Shown: one piece after another, positions 7,502 through 46,600 of the stretch
Numbering within the stretch: the stretch's first letter is position 1
How the letters are laid out: every line of letters begins with the position of its first letter
DNA from: VRUE01 sp963718775
GTDB taxonomy: Bacteria; Actinomycetota; Thermoleophilia; Solirubrobacterales; 70-9
Length of the DNA stretch: 64,000 bases
Assembly: GCA_963718775.1 (NCBI GenBank)
Contig: OY970377.1
Location: forward strand, 2,666,001-2,730,000
Reading direction: 5' to 3'
The notes under the pieces: model-generated
What the model was told of the DNA's origin: nothing
The model's database searches: none
What the model saw: the letters and a program-made list of their open reading frames with translations, nothing else
Program-made: the position numbers and the translations under genes

Positions 7502-8414
7502 GCGCCTCGCGGAGGAACTCGGCTTCAGCGGCGATGCCGGCGCCGTCGTAGAGATCGAAATGGCCGCGGTCGAACGCCTTCAGCTCGCCGGCGGGGGCGC
7601 GCCGGGCGAGCTCGGCGGCCGGGCCCGGGGGACAGAGGACGTCGCGTTCGCCGGCGACGACGAGCAGCGGGGCGGAGAGCTTGGCGGCGAGGCGCAGCGG
7701 GTGTGGAGTGCGCAGGCGAGGGCGGAGGACGACGCGGTTCTCCCAGACGATTCCGCCGTCGAGCTCGGCGCGCTGGCCGCCGGAGTCGATCCGGGCATCG
7801 GCGGGCAGCATCGCGCGCTCCCGCGCGGCGGCGTCCTCGCGGACGAGGATCGCCGTCTCGCCGGGCTCGCCGCCGATCGCGATGCCACGCGGCTCGCGGC
7901 CGAAGGCGATGCGCGCCCGGTCGGCGAATGCCGCGGCGGCGAGACGAGCGAGCGGCGTACGCGCCGAGCGCTGGGTTGCCCGGCCGGGGACGAATGGGGT
8001 CAGGCAGACGACGGCGACGATCGTCCGATCGCGGACCGCGGCGTCGAGGACCAGGGCGCAGCTGGCCGAGCCGCCCCAGAGGGCGAGCCGCTGCGCATCG
8101 AACTGCGGGTGCTCCTTGGCGACGCCGAGCGCCGCCTCGAGATCCTCGGCCTGGCGCCGCACGTCGAGCAGCTGCCGTGGCTGCCCCTCGCTGGCGCCGA
8201 AGCCGCGGCAGTCGAACTGCAGCGCGGCGACGCCCGCCGCGGCAAAGGCGCGTCCACGCTCGGCATAGCAGCGCATCTGGCGCAGGCCCGCGGTCGAGTG
8301 GAGGAGGACGACGGTGGGATGCGGGCCCTCGCGATCGGGCAGGTGGAGCCGGCCGGCGCAGCGCTGGCCACCCGACTGGAAGCTCAGCTCCAAGGCCCGC
8401 GCCCGCCCCTTCAC
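7482..8414 (-). CDS. Alpha/beta hydrolase, dienelactone-hydrolase-like
   Basis: 310-aa alpha/beta hydrolase. The nucleophile elbow is WGGSASC with Ser116, a GxSxS variant of GxSxG. The oxyanion region is VVLLHSTAG, the acid is probably in VAGERD and the catalytic His in RGHFDLY near the C-terminus. An insert of about 90 residues after the elbow forms the lid. Substrate not predictable; esterase or lactonase are plausible. Its ATG overlaps the stop of the TetR gene (ATGA on the minus strand), so both are co-transcribed from the TetR promoter and the hydrolase is the likely regulated output. Confidence 0.85.
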   Translation of the reverse strand: MKGRARALELSFQSGGQRCAGRLHLPDREGPHPTVVLLHSTAGLRQMRCYAERGRAFAAAGVAALQFDCRGFGASEGQPRQLLDVRRQAEDLEAALGVAKEHPQFDAQRLALWGGSASCALVLDAAVRDRTIVAVVCLTPFVPGRATQRSARTPLARLAAAAFADRARIAFGREPRGIAIGGEPGETAILVREDAAARERAMLPADARIDSGGQRAELDGGIVWENRVVLRPRLRTPHPLRLAAKLSAPLLVVAGERDVLCPPGPAAELARRAPAGELKAFDRGHFDLYDGAGIAAEAEFLREALSAARR

Positions 8415-8995
8415 CGATATAGCCCTTTTTCGAGCAGTTCGACGTTGGCGGTGACCCAGCGCTTCAGGTTCTCCTCGTCAAGCAGGGAGCCACCCAGCTC
8501 CTGTTCCAGCAGGGGCATGAAGCTGAGCGGGGCCCAGATCAGGAAGAAGTGCTGCAGAGTCGTCCAGAGGCAGTCGGCATCTTTGCGAAGCGCCCCTTTT
8601 GTGATCAGGGCGTCGATCTCGGCGCCGCCGGCCTCGATCATGAGGCGAAAGAGCTCGGCGCTGCCGGGCGTTCCCTCGACCAGGGCCCGGCCCAGGTAGG
8701 CGCAGATGTCGGGTCGCTCGCGCATCACCTGAGCTGTCTGCTCGGCGCGCCGGCGCAGCAGGCCCGAGCCTTCCGCCGGGCCGCCGGAGTTGTAGGCGGT
8801 TCCGAACTTCAGCAACGCCGCCTGGTCGACGGCGGCGACGAGGCCGTCCTTGCCGCCGAAGTGGTGGACGACGAGGGCCGGCGAGACGTCGGCGGCCTTG
8901 GCGACGTCACGTAGGGAGGTGGCATCGATCCCGCCCTCGCCGAAGAGGCGAAGCGCGGTGCGGACGATCGAGTCGCTGGCTCCTGCTGAACGCAT
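8411..8995 (-). CDS. TetR-family transcriptional repressor
   Basis: 194-aa TetR-type regulator. The N-terminal helix-turn-helix runs IVRTALRLFGEGG to SPALVVHHFGGKDGL, followed by an all-helical ligand domain. I place the start at the ATG 8993-8995 (MRSAGAS) rather than the longer open frame, because the extension is unlike the family and because the start sits inside an operator-like palindrome, as in autoregulated TetR genes. First gene of a two-gene operon with the hydrolase; probably induced by a ligand that the hydrolase processes. Confidence 0.9.
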   Translation of the reverse strand: MRSAGASDSIVRTALRLFGEGGIDATSLRDVAKAADVSPALVVHHFGGKDGLVAAVDQAALLKFGTAYNSGGPAEGSGLLRRRAEQTAQVMRERPDICAYLGRALVEGTPGSAELFRLMIEAGGAEIDALITKGALRKDADCLWTTLQHFFLIWAPLSFMPLLEQELGGSLLDEENLKRWVTANVELLEKGLYR

Positions 8996-9023
8996 GTTCA
9001 GCGAAACTGTACACATGTTCAGC
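8985..9023. promoter_or_regulatory. Tandem operator palindromes for TetR regulator
   Basis: GCTGAAC-GCAT-GTTCAGC (8985-9002) is a perfect inverted repeat overlapping the TetR start codon. A second copy, CTGTAC-ACAT-GTTCAG (9008-9023), differs in one base. The centres are 22 bp apart, about two helical turns, so two dimers could bind the same face. Typical of TetR autoregulation. Confidence 0.7.
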
Positions 9024-9031
9024 CAATCGAG

Positions 9032-9052
9032 TGGCCAGAAAACGGCTGGCCA
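9032..9052. promoter_or_regulatory. Palindrome TGGCCAG-N7-CTGGCCA
   Basis: A perfect 7-bp inverted repeat with a 7-bp spacer lies between the TetR operators and the promoter of the PucR gene. It may be a separate binding site, for example for the PucR protein, or a hairpin. No T-tract follows on either strand. Confidence 0.4.
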
Positions 9053-9062
9053 GTGCGACGAG

Positions 9063-9092
9063 TTGACACTTTCCAAGTTTGAGTACTAGCTT
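9063..9092 (+). promoter_or_regulatory. Probable promoter TTGACA-N18-TAGCTT for PucR gene
   Basis: A perfect -35 TTGACA (9063-9068) is followed after 18 bp by TAGCTT (9087-9092), a TANNNT -10. The nearest gene downstream is the PucR regulator at 9212, giving a leader of roughly 110 nt. The spacing is one base longer than ideal. Confidence 0.5.
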
Positions 9093-9211
9093 GTGTATAG
9101 GGAAAGAGGGGCTGATGCGGGTTGAAGCAGCGCTCAGATGGCACGGGCTTGATTGTTGCGCCGCCTGTGGGGGGATCGTGGCTGGCGGTTGCCGGCGCGT
9201 TTCGGTGAGCG

Positions 9212-10420
9212 GTGAATAAGGCCAGCGATCGAGCCAACTCACCGGTAGGGATTCGAGAGGCGCTGGTGGCGCGGCTGCGCGAGCGCTCCTCCGAGATCGA
9301 AGACGCGATCTTCACCCGCATTCGAGGCTTGTCCGAGGCGGCCGAGAGCGAAGACGCCGAGTACAGGGCAGGCGTGCGGGCGACGATCGCCGAGGTGATC
9401 GACTACGCGCTGGTCAGCATCGAGCAGGGGGAGGAGTGGTCTGAGCCGATTCCCTCGCCGGTGGCGGCGCAGGCGCGGCGCGCCGCTCGCGGCGGGATCG
9501 GGCTCGACACGGTGCTGCGCCGCTACGCGGCCGGCGACCGGCTGCTCACCGAGTTCATCATGGACGAGGCCGCGAGCATCCCGAGCGCGGCGCTGAGGCA
9601 GGTATTGAGGGCACAGGGCCCGACCATCGATCGCGTCATGGCCGCCGTCGCGGCCGAGTACATGAGCGAGCTGGAGCTGGTCCGTCGCTCACCGTCCCAG
9701 CGGGTTGCCGAACGGGTACAGCGGTTGCTCGCCGGCGACGCCTCGCTCGACGCGGCGGAACTGGACTACGAATTCGAGGCCTGGCACCTCGGACTGGTCG
9801 TCACCGGCGCCCGCGCCGACGTGGCGGCGCGCACCCTGGCGGCAGGGCTAAGCCGCCAGGTCCTGGTCGTGGTGCGGGGCGACGACAGCGCCTGGGCCTG
9901 GCTCGGCGGCCACGAGCGGCTTCTCGTCGATGACGTGGAGCGCTATCTCTCGGCCGGCGTGCTCGGCGATATCTCGCTCGCCGTGGGCGAGCCCCGGCAG
10001 GGACTGGACGGCTGGCGGCTCACCCACCACGAGGCGCAGGCTGCGCGGCTGGTGATGCTGCGCCGCCCGCAGCCGCTGACCAGGGCATGCGACGTGGTGC
10101 TGCTCGCCGCGGTGTTGCGAGACGACCCGTTGGCGAAGTCGTTACGGGAGACCTACCTGGTCCCGCTCGACGAACACGGCGACTCCGGGCTGGGGCTGCG
10201 GGAGACGCTGCGTGCCTATTTCGCCGCCGGGTTCAACGCGGCCACGGCGGCGGCGGCGCTGGAAGTGGACCGGCACACCGTGCAGCGCCGTCTGCGCAAG
10301 GTCGAGGAGGCGCTGGGCCGCCTGCTTCACACCTGCCACGCAGAGCTTGCGGTGGCGCTGAGCCTGGAGGAGCTGAGCGGCAAGCCGCAGTCCGAAGCCG
10401 CCGCGCTGGAGAGGCGCTGA
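9212..10420 (+). CDS. PucR/CdaR-type helix-turn-helix regulator
   Basis: 402-aa transcriptional regulator with the C-terminal PucR helix-turn-helix: LRETLRAYFAAGFNAATAAA followed by LEVDRHTVQRRLRKVEEALG. The N-terminal half (REALVARLRERSSEIEDAIF and the GIGLDTVLRRYAAGDRLL region) matches the RsbR-like or helical sensor part often found in actinobacterial PucR proteins. Start GTG at 9212; no strong RBS. Its target is unknown; neighbours are the TetR operon and the LmbU-led operon, so it may regulate the latter or act elsewhere. Confidence 0.85.
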   Translation: MNKASDRANSPVGIREALVARLRERSSEIEDAIFTRIRGLSEAAESEDAEYRAGVRATIAEVIDYALVSIEQGEEWSEPIPSPVAAQARRAARGGIGLDTVLRRYAAGDRLLTEFIMDEAASIPSAALRQVLRAQGPTIDRVMAAVAAEYMSELELVRRSPSQRVAERVQRLLAGDASLDAAELDYEFEAWHLGLVVTGARADVAARTLAAGLSRQVLVVVRGDDSAWAWLGGHERLLVDDVERYLSAGVLGDISLAVGEPRQGLDGWRLTHHEAQAARLVMLRRPQPLTRACDVVLLAAVLRDDPLAKSLRETYLVPLDEHGDSGLGLRETLRAYFAAGFNAATAAAALEVDRHTVQRRLRKVEEALGRLLHTCHAELAVALSLEELSGKPQSEAAALERR

Positions 10421-10522
10421 TCGTCATGGCGTCGAGGGCAATGCCACATTTTGGCGATACAGGTCACCGCCGGCGCACCATATTGGTGTAACTCGGACCG
10501 TTGGTGCGGTGATAGACATCGT

Positions 10523-10547
10523 TGAGTCGCGTGGGGGGCGCGACTCA
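10523..10547. terminator. Hairpin TGAGTCGCG-N7-CGCGACTCA after PucR gene
   Basis: A perfect 9-bp stem with a 7-nt loop (TGGGGGG) lies in the 177-bp gap between the PucR and LmbU-like genes. It lacks a T-tract, so it could end transcription only weakly. It could instead be an operator for the LmbU operon. A smaller inverted repeat CACCA-TAT-TGGTG lies at 10476-10488. I see no convincing promoter hexamers in the gap. Confidence 0.4.
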
Positions 10548-10597
10548 GCTTCCGCCCCGCGTCGGCGTCTCGCAGGACAACTCGGCGAATCTCGCTA

Positions 10598-11194
10598 ATG
10601 CCAGGGTCTCCAGAAGCCGTCTCAACACTCCCGTCTCCCGAGCCTTTCCCGGTGGCTGAGATCGCTGGGCCGCGGCCCTCGCCGGGCGTGGCATCGAAAC
10701 GCCAGGCAAGCGCGGTCTCGAAGGTCGCCTGGCGCCCACAGGCAGACCTCGGCCAGGTGGAGTGGCGGGCGGCGGGCCGGCGGCTCGGCGCGATCGGCCG
10801 CTGCAGCCAGTGGTGGATCGGCGACTGGCTTCGCTATGGCGCCTCGCGCTGGGGAGAGCGCTATGCCGAGGCGGCAAAGGTGACGGGCTATGACGTGGCG
10901 AGCCTGCGGAACATGGCATGGGTCGCGGGGCAGTTCGATTTGTCACTACGTAGTGACAAATTGACCTGGAGCCATCACGTCCTCTTAGCGCCGCTCGAAC
11001 CCGATGAGCAGAGGCAATGGCTCGCTCGGGCCCTGCGCGAGAGGCTCTCGGTAGCCGATTTGAGGCTCGAGCTGCGCGCCGCCCGTGACGATACCTCGCC
11101 GCCGTCGGCCGGCGGTGACGAGGGGCGCGCAGACGCCGACAAGGTCGGCGTCTGTCCGCATTGTGGTCACGAGTTGAGCGCCCCGACGGACTGA
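10598..11194 (+). CDS. LmbU-family transcriptional regulator with C-terminal zinc-ribbon motif
   Basis: 198-aa protein. Its core, IGRCSQWWIGDWLRYG, SRWGERYAEAAKVTGYDVASL, RNMAWVAGQF and SHHVLLAPLEPDEQ, matches the LmbU family, DNA-binding regulators first known from lincomycin clusters. The C-terminus carries CPHCGHEL, half of a zinc ribbon; only two Cys are visible, so metal binding is uncertain. Start ATG at 10598 without a clear RBS; a later start (GTG near 10651) is possible. It is the first gene of an operon with the PptH-like and PptT-like genes, directly upstream of the PKS operon, so it is the best candidate for pathway-specific control. The gene contains a long perfect palindrome. 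Confidence 0.8.
   Translation: MPGSPEAVSTLPSPEPFPVAEIAGPRPSPGVASKRQASAVSKVAWRPQADLGQVEWRAAGRRLGAIGRCSQWWIGDWLRYGASRWGERYAEAAKVTGYDVASLRNMAWVAGQFDLSLRSDKLTWSHHVLLAPLEPDEQRQWLARALRERLSVADLRLELRAARDDTSPPSAGGDEGRADADKVGVCPHCGHELSAPTD
10938..10961. promoter_or_regulatory. 24-bp perfect palindrome inside LmbU-like gene
   Basis: ATTTGTCACTAC followed directly by its exact complement forms a 24-bp palindrome without spacer, centred at 10949/10950. It codes for part of FDLSLRSDKL. It is markedly AT-richer than the surrounding gene. Such a long perfect dyad in coding sequence is a strong candidate for a protein binding site, perhaps for the LmbU-like protein itself. Confidence 0.6.
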
Positions 11195-11197
11195 CGC

Positions 11198-12040
11198 TTG
11201 AGAGACGGGGCACTGCTGGCGATCGGCGACCTGCACGTCGAGCATGCAGAGAATCGCGAGCTCGTCGCGGCGATCGAGCCGGAGTCGGATCGTGACTGGC
11301 TGATCGTCTGCGGCGACGTCGCCGATCAGCCCAGTGACGTCGAGTGGGCGCTGCGACTGCTGAGCGAGCGCTTCGCGAAGGTGATCTGGGTGCCCGGCAA
11401 CCACGAGTTGCTGGCGCAGCGCAGCGATCCTGCGGAGCTGCGAGGCGAGCGGCGCTACCGCCACCTGGTCGAGCTCTGCAGGGCGCTCGGCGTGGTCACG
11501 CCCGAGGATCCCTTCCCGATCTGGGAGGGAGCCGGCGGCCCGGCTCGGGTCGTGCCGATGTTCCTGCTCTACGACTACACGTTTGGCAGCAACGTCGGGG
11601 CGACGCGGGAGGAGGCGTTGCAGCGCGCCTATGACGCCGGCGTCGTCTGCGTCGACGAGTTCCTCCTCGATCCCTGCCCCTACCCGAGCCGGGAGGCGTG
11701 GTGCGAGGCGCGAGTGCGCGAGACCAAGCGGAGGCTGATCGAGGCCGAGCCGATCCTCCCTGCGGTGCTGGTCAACCACTTCCCGTTACTGGCCGCGCCG
11801 ACCCGCGTCCTCCGTCACCCGGAGTTCGCGCAGTGGTGCGGGACTTCGCGCACCGCCGACTGGCACCGGCGCTTCCGGGCCACCGCGGTCGTCTACGGCC
11901 ACCTGCACATCCCCCGCACGACCTGGCACGACGGCGTCCGCTTCGAGGAGGTCTCGCTCGGCTACCCGCGCGAGCGACGCAGCCGGGCCGGCTTTCCCCG
12001 TGGGCCACGCCAGATCCTCCCGGAAGAGCGCCGTGCTTGA
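11198..12040 (+). CDS. Metallophosphoesterase, PptH-like (carrier-protein phosphopantetheine hydrolase)
   Basis: 280-aa calcineurin-fold phosphoesterase with all five metal-binding blocks: GDLHVEH, CGDVAD, GNHELL, VNHFPL and YGHLHIP. It sits immediately before a PptT-like transferase. The same gene pair occurs in mycobacteria, where PptH (Rv2795c) removes 4'-phosphopantetheine from carrier proteins and opposes PptT (Rv2794c). The same role here would tune the active fraction of PKS carrier domains. TTG start at 11198, 4 bp after the LmbU stop; its 3' end overlaps the transferase start by 8 bp. Fold certain, PptH function inferred from context. Confidence 0.85.
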   Translation: MRDGALLAIGDLHVEHAENRELVAAIEPESDRDWLIVCGDVADQPSDVEWALRLLSERFAKVIWVPGNHELLAQRSDPAELRGERRYRHLVELCRALGVVTPEDPFPIWEGAGGPARVVPMFLLYDYTFGSNVGATREEALQRAYDAGVVCVDEFLLDPCPYPSREAWCEARVRETKRRLIEAEPILPAVLVNHFPLLAAPTRVLRHPEFAQWCGTSRTADWHRRFRATAVVYGHLHIPRTTWHDGVRFEEVSLGYPRERRSRAGFPRGPRQILPEERRA

Positions 12041-12701
12041 GCAGTTACTGCCGCTGGGGGTGGCGGTCGCCGAGAGCCGAGATGAGATCACCGACGCGCC
12101 GCTCTTCCCGGAGGAGGAGGAGGTCGTCGCCCGGGCGGTGGAGAAGAGGCGCCGCGAGTTCACGACCGGGCGCGCCTGCGCGCGCCGCGCGCTGGCCGAG
12201 CTCGGCGTTGAGCAGCAGGCGATTCCGACCGGTCCCCGGGGGGCGCCGCAGTGGCCCGGCGGCATCGTCGGCAGCATCACCCACTGCGAGGGGTTTCGCG
12301 CCGGTGTCGCGGCACGACAGACCGAGCTCGCCACGATCGGCATCGACGCCGAGGTCGACGCGCCGCTGCCCGACGGCCTGCTTGCCGACATCGCCCTGCC
12401 CGAGGAGCGGGGGCGGCTGGAGGCCTTGGCGCGGCAGGCCCCAGAGGTGCCGTGGGACCGCCTGCTCTTCAGCGCCAAGGAGTCCGTCTACAAGGCCTGG
12501 TTCCCGCTGGCCGAGCGCTGGCTGGGCTTCGAAGACGCCAGCGTGACGATCGATCCCGAGCGCCGAGCATTCTCGGCCCGACTGCTGGTTCCCGGCCCGG
12601 CGCCGGGCGGGCGGGCACTGGCTGGCTTCACGGGGAGCTGGCTGGTCCGCGACGGCATCGTGGCGACAGCGATCGCGGTGCCGGCCAGCAAGGGGAGCTG
12701 A
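12033..12701 (+). CDS. 4'-phosphopantetheinyl transferase, PptT/Sfp type
   Basis: 222-aa transferase that loads the phosphopantetheine arm of CoA onto Ser of carrier proteins. Diagnostic motifs are IGIDAEVDA (Mg-binding Asp and Glu) and FSAKESVYKAW (the SxKExxxK motif), with GSITHCEGF before them. Length and order match mycobacterial PptT. I chose GTG 12033 (reading VLEQLLPLG) because GGAAGAG at about 12022 gives a well-placed RBS; a longer frame from 12000 has no such site. It overlaps the phosphoesterase stop and ends inside an intrinsic terminator. It probably activates all eight ACPs of the PKS downstream. Confidence 0.93.
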   Translation: MLEQLLPLGVAVAESRDEITDAPLFPEEEEVVARAVEKRRREFTTGRACARRALAELGVEQQAIPTGPRGAPQWPGGIVGSITHCEGFRAGVAARQTELATIGIDAEVDAPLPDGLLADIALPEERGRLEALARQAPEVPWDRLLFSAKESVYKAWFPLAERWLGFEDASVTIDPERRAFSARLLVPGPAPGGRALAGFTGSWLVRDGIVATAIAVPASKGS

Positions 12702-12721
12702 CACGCCCAGAGCCCCTTTTT
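12692..12721 (+). terminator. Intrinsic terminator after PPTase gene
   Basis: GGGG-AG-CTG (12692-12700) pairs with CAG-AG-CCCC (12708-12716) around a 7-nt loop and is followed by TTTTT (12717-12721). The two AG steps face each other as tandem G-A mismatches, which are stable in RNA. The left arm overlaps the last codons and stop of the PPTase gene. Confidence 0.7.
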
Positions 12722-12748
12722 GGCCCTCCCGTATCAGCGTACTAGGGT
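12720..12748 (+). promoter_or_regulatory. Probable promoter of the PKS operon (TTGGCC-N17-TAGGGT)
   Basis: TTGGCC (12720-12725) and TAGGGT (12743-12748) are 17 bp apart. The -10 hexamer is identical to that of the promoter at 4187. The start point would lie near 12755, giving a leader of about 35 nt with a strong Shine-Dalgarno AGGGAGGG (12777-12784) 6 nt before the ATG at 12791. The -35 shares its first bases with the terminator T-tract. Confidence 0.6.
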
Positions 12749-12790
12749 GTTTTTACGCTGCACTTGTGACCAGTCTAGGGAGGGTGTGTG

Positions 12791-43634
<30,844 letters not shown>

Positions 43635-43638
<4 letters not shown>

Positions 43639-46600
43639 GCGCTGCCGGAGGAAGCGAGCTGGCGGTGCCCGCGGATGGCTCGGTCGCCACCGAGGCGCGC
43701 TTGCGTCAGTACCTGGAGAAGCTAACGGTCGACCTGCGCCGGTCGAAGCGGCGAGTCGACGACCTCGAGGGCCGCTCCCGGGAGCCGATCGCGATCGTCG
43801 CGATGAGCTGTCGCTACCCGGGTGGAGCCGACTCGCCGGAGCGGCTCTGGGGGCTGCTCAGGGAGGGTCGCGACGCGATCGACGCCTTTCCCGCCGATCG
43901 CGGCTGGGACCTGGAGCGCATCTACCACCCCGATCCCGGCCGGCCGGGAACGTGTTACGCCCGGGCGGGAGGCTTCGTCGACGACGTCGCCGAGTTCGAC
44001 CCCGGCTTCTTCGGGATCAGCCCCCGCGAGGCGCTGGTCATGGACCCCCAGCAGCGACTGTTGCTGGAAGCGTCGTGGCAGGCTCTGGAGCGAGGCGGCC
44101 TCGATCCCCGCTCGCTGCGCGGCGCCCCGGTCGGCGTCTTTGCGGGAGTGATGTCGCAGGAATACGAGGCGGCCGAGGTCGGGATCGCCCCGGGGATGAC
44201 CAGCAGCATCGTCTCTGGCCGCGTCGCCTATGCGCTGGGCCTCGAGGGCCCGGCGATCACGATCGACACCGCCTGCTCCTCTTCGCTGGTCGCGATGCAC
44301 CTCGCCGCCCAGTCGCTGCGCGCCGGCGAGTGCTCGCTGGCGCTGGCGGGCGGCGTCACCGTGCTGACGACGCCCAACCCGCTGATCCTCTTCAGCCGCC
44401 AGCGTGGCCTTGCCCCGGACGGGCGCTGCAAGTCCTTCGCCGAGGCGGCCGACGGTGTCGGCTGGGGCGAGGGCGTCGGCGTTCTCGTCCTCGAGCGCCT
44501 CGCCGAGGCAAGGGAGAACGGCCACCCGGTCCTGGCCACGATCCGCGGCTCTGCCGTCAACCAGGACGGCGCCTCCAACGGCCTGACCGCCCCCAACGGC
44601 CCCTCGCAGGAGCGGGTGATTCGCCAGGCGCTGGCCAATGCCGGCCTCGAGCCGAAGGACGTCGACGCGGTCGAGGCGCACGGCACCGGCACGACCCTCG
44701 GCGACCCGATCGAGGTGGGGGCCCTACTTGCCACCTACGGCCAGGACAGGGAGAAGCCGCTGAGGCTCGGCTCGATCAAGTCCAACATCGGCCACACCCA
44801 GGCCGGCGCCGGAGTCGCCGGCGTGATCAAGACGGTGATGGCGATGCGCGAAGGGGTGCTGCCGAAGACCCTTCACGTCGACAGCCCCTCCTCCAAGGTC
44901 GACTGGAAGGCGGGGGCGATCGAGCTGCTGACCGAGCCCGTGCCCTGGCAGCCAGGCGACCGGCCACGGCGCGCTGCCGTCTCCTCCTTCGGGATGAGCG
45001 GCACCAACGCGCACGTGATCCTCGAGGCCGAGGAGTCACCGCCGCCGGCCCCGGCTGAGTTGGAGGCGGAGGATGAGGGCGCCAGCGTGAGCCCGCTGCT
45101 GCCGGGCGCGCTGCTGCTACCGCTCTCGGCCCGCTCCGAGCCCGGCCTGCGAGCTCAGGCAGCGCGCCTGGCGGCCCACCTGAAGCGCAACCCCGAGCTG
45201 GAGCCGGTCGACGTCGCCTACTCGCTGGCCACGACCCGGGCCAGCTTCGAGCATCGCGCGATCGTCGCCGAGCCGGACCGCACGGGGGTGCTCGCCGCGC
45301 TCGATGCCGTCACTCGCGGCGAGTGGACCGGCCCGGTCGCCGGTGGCGTCGCCGGCGCCGAGCGTCGCCCGGTCTTCCTCTTTGGCGGCCAGGGCTCGCA
45401 GTGGTCGGGCATGGGGCTGGAGCTGCTCGACGCCTCGCCCTTCTTCGCCAGCCGCATGCGGGCCTGCGAAGAGGCGCTCTCGCCGTTCGTCGAGTGGTCC
45501 CTGGAGGAGACCCTGCGGGAAGCGGACGGCCAGTGGCTCGATCGCCTCGACGTCGTCCAGCCCGCCCTCTTCGCGGTGATGGCCTCGCTGGCGGAGCTCT
45601 GGCGTGAGCTCGGCGTCGAGCCGGCGGCGGTCGTTGGCCACTCTCAGGGAGAGATCGCCGCCGCCTACGTCGCCGGCGGCCTCTCGCTCGAGGACGCGGC
45701 GCGCGTCGTCGCCCTGCGCGCCCGAGCGATGGCCAAGATCGCCGGGCGGGGCGGCATGCTCTCGGTCTCGCTGCCCGCCTCCCAGCTGCCCGCCCGCCTC
45801 GAGCCCTTCGGCGAGCGCATCGCCCTCGCCGCGATCAACGGGCCGGCCTCGCTGGTCGTGTCGGGGGAGCCCGCTGCCCTGGCCGAGCTCGCGGCCAGCT
45901 GCGAGAGGGACGGGGTGCGGGCTCGGACTGTCGCTGTCGACTACGCCGCTCACTCGGTCCAGGTCGATGCCCTGCGCGCCGAGCTGGAAGAGGCCTTTGC
46001 GCCGATCTCGCCGCGGGCCGGGACGATCCCCTTCCACTCGACGGTGACCGGGGAGGCGCTCGACACGGCCGCCCTCGGCGCCGAGTACTGGCGCCGCAAC
46101 CTGCGCGAGACGGTGCTCTTCGAGCCGGTGGTCCGCTCGCTGCTGGCCAACGGCCACCGCATGTTCATCGAGATCTCGCCGCACCCGGTCCTCGGCTTCG
46201 GTCTCAGCGAGACGATCGACGAGGCGCTGCCCACCGAGGCGACGGCGACGGTGCTCGGCACCCTGCGCCGCGAGGAGGGTGGGCCGGCTCGCTTCTCGAT
46301 GTCGCTCGCCGAAGCCGCCGCGAGCGGGGTCGCTGTCGGCTGGGAGGCGCTCTTCGCGGGGTCGGGCGCCAGCCCGGTAGACCTGCCCACCTATCCCTTC
46401 CAGCGCAAGCGCTACTGGCTGGCGCCGGCCGCGTCTGGCGCCGACCCGGTCGCGATCGGCCAGGCGGCCGCCGAGCATCCGTTGCTGGGCGCATCGCTCT
46501 CCACCGCGACCGGGCAACAGTTGCTGCTGACCGGCCGCGTCGCGCTGGCCACCCATCCCTGGCTGGGCGAGCAGGCGGTGCACGGGGCGGCGCTGGCGCC

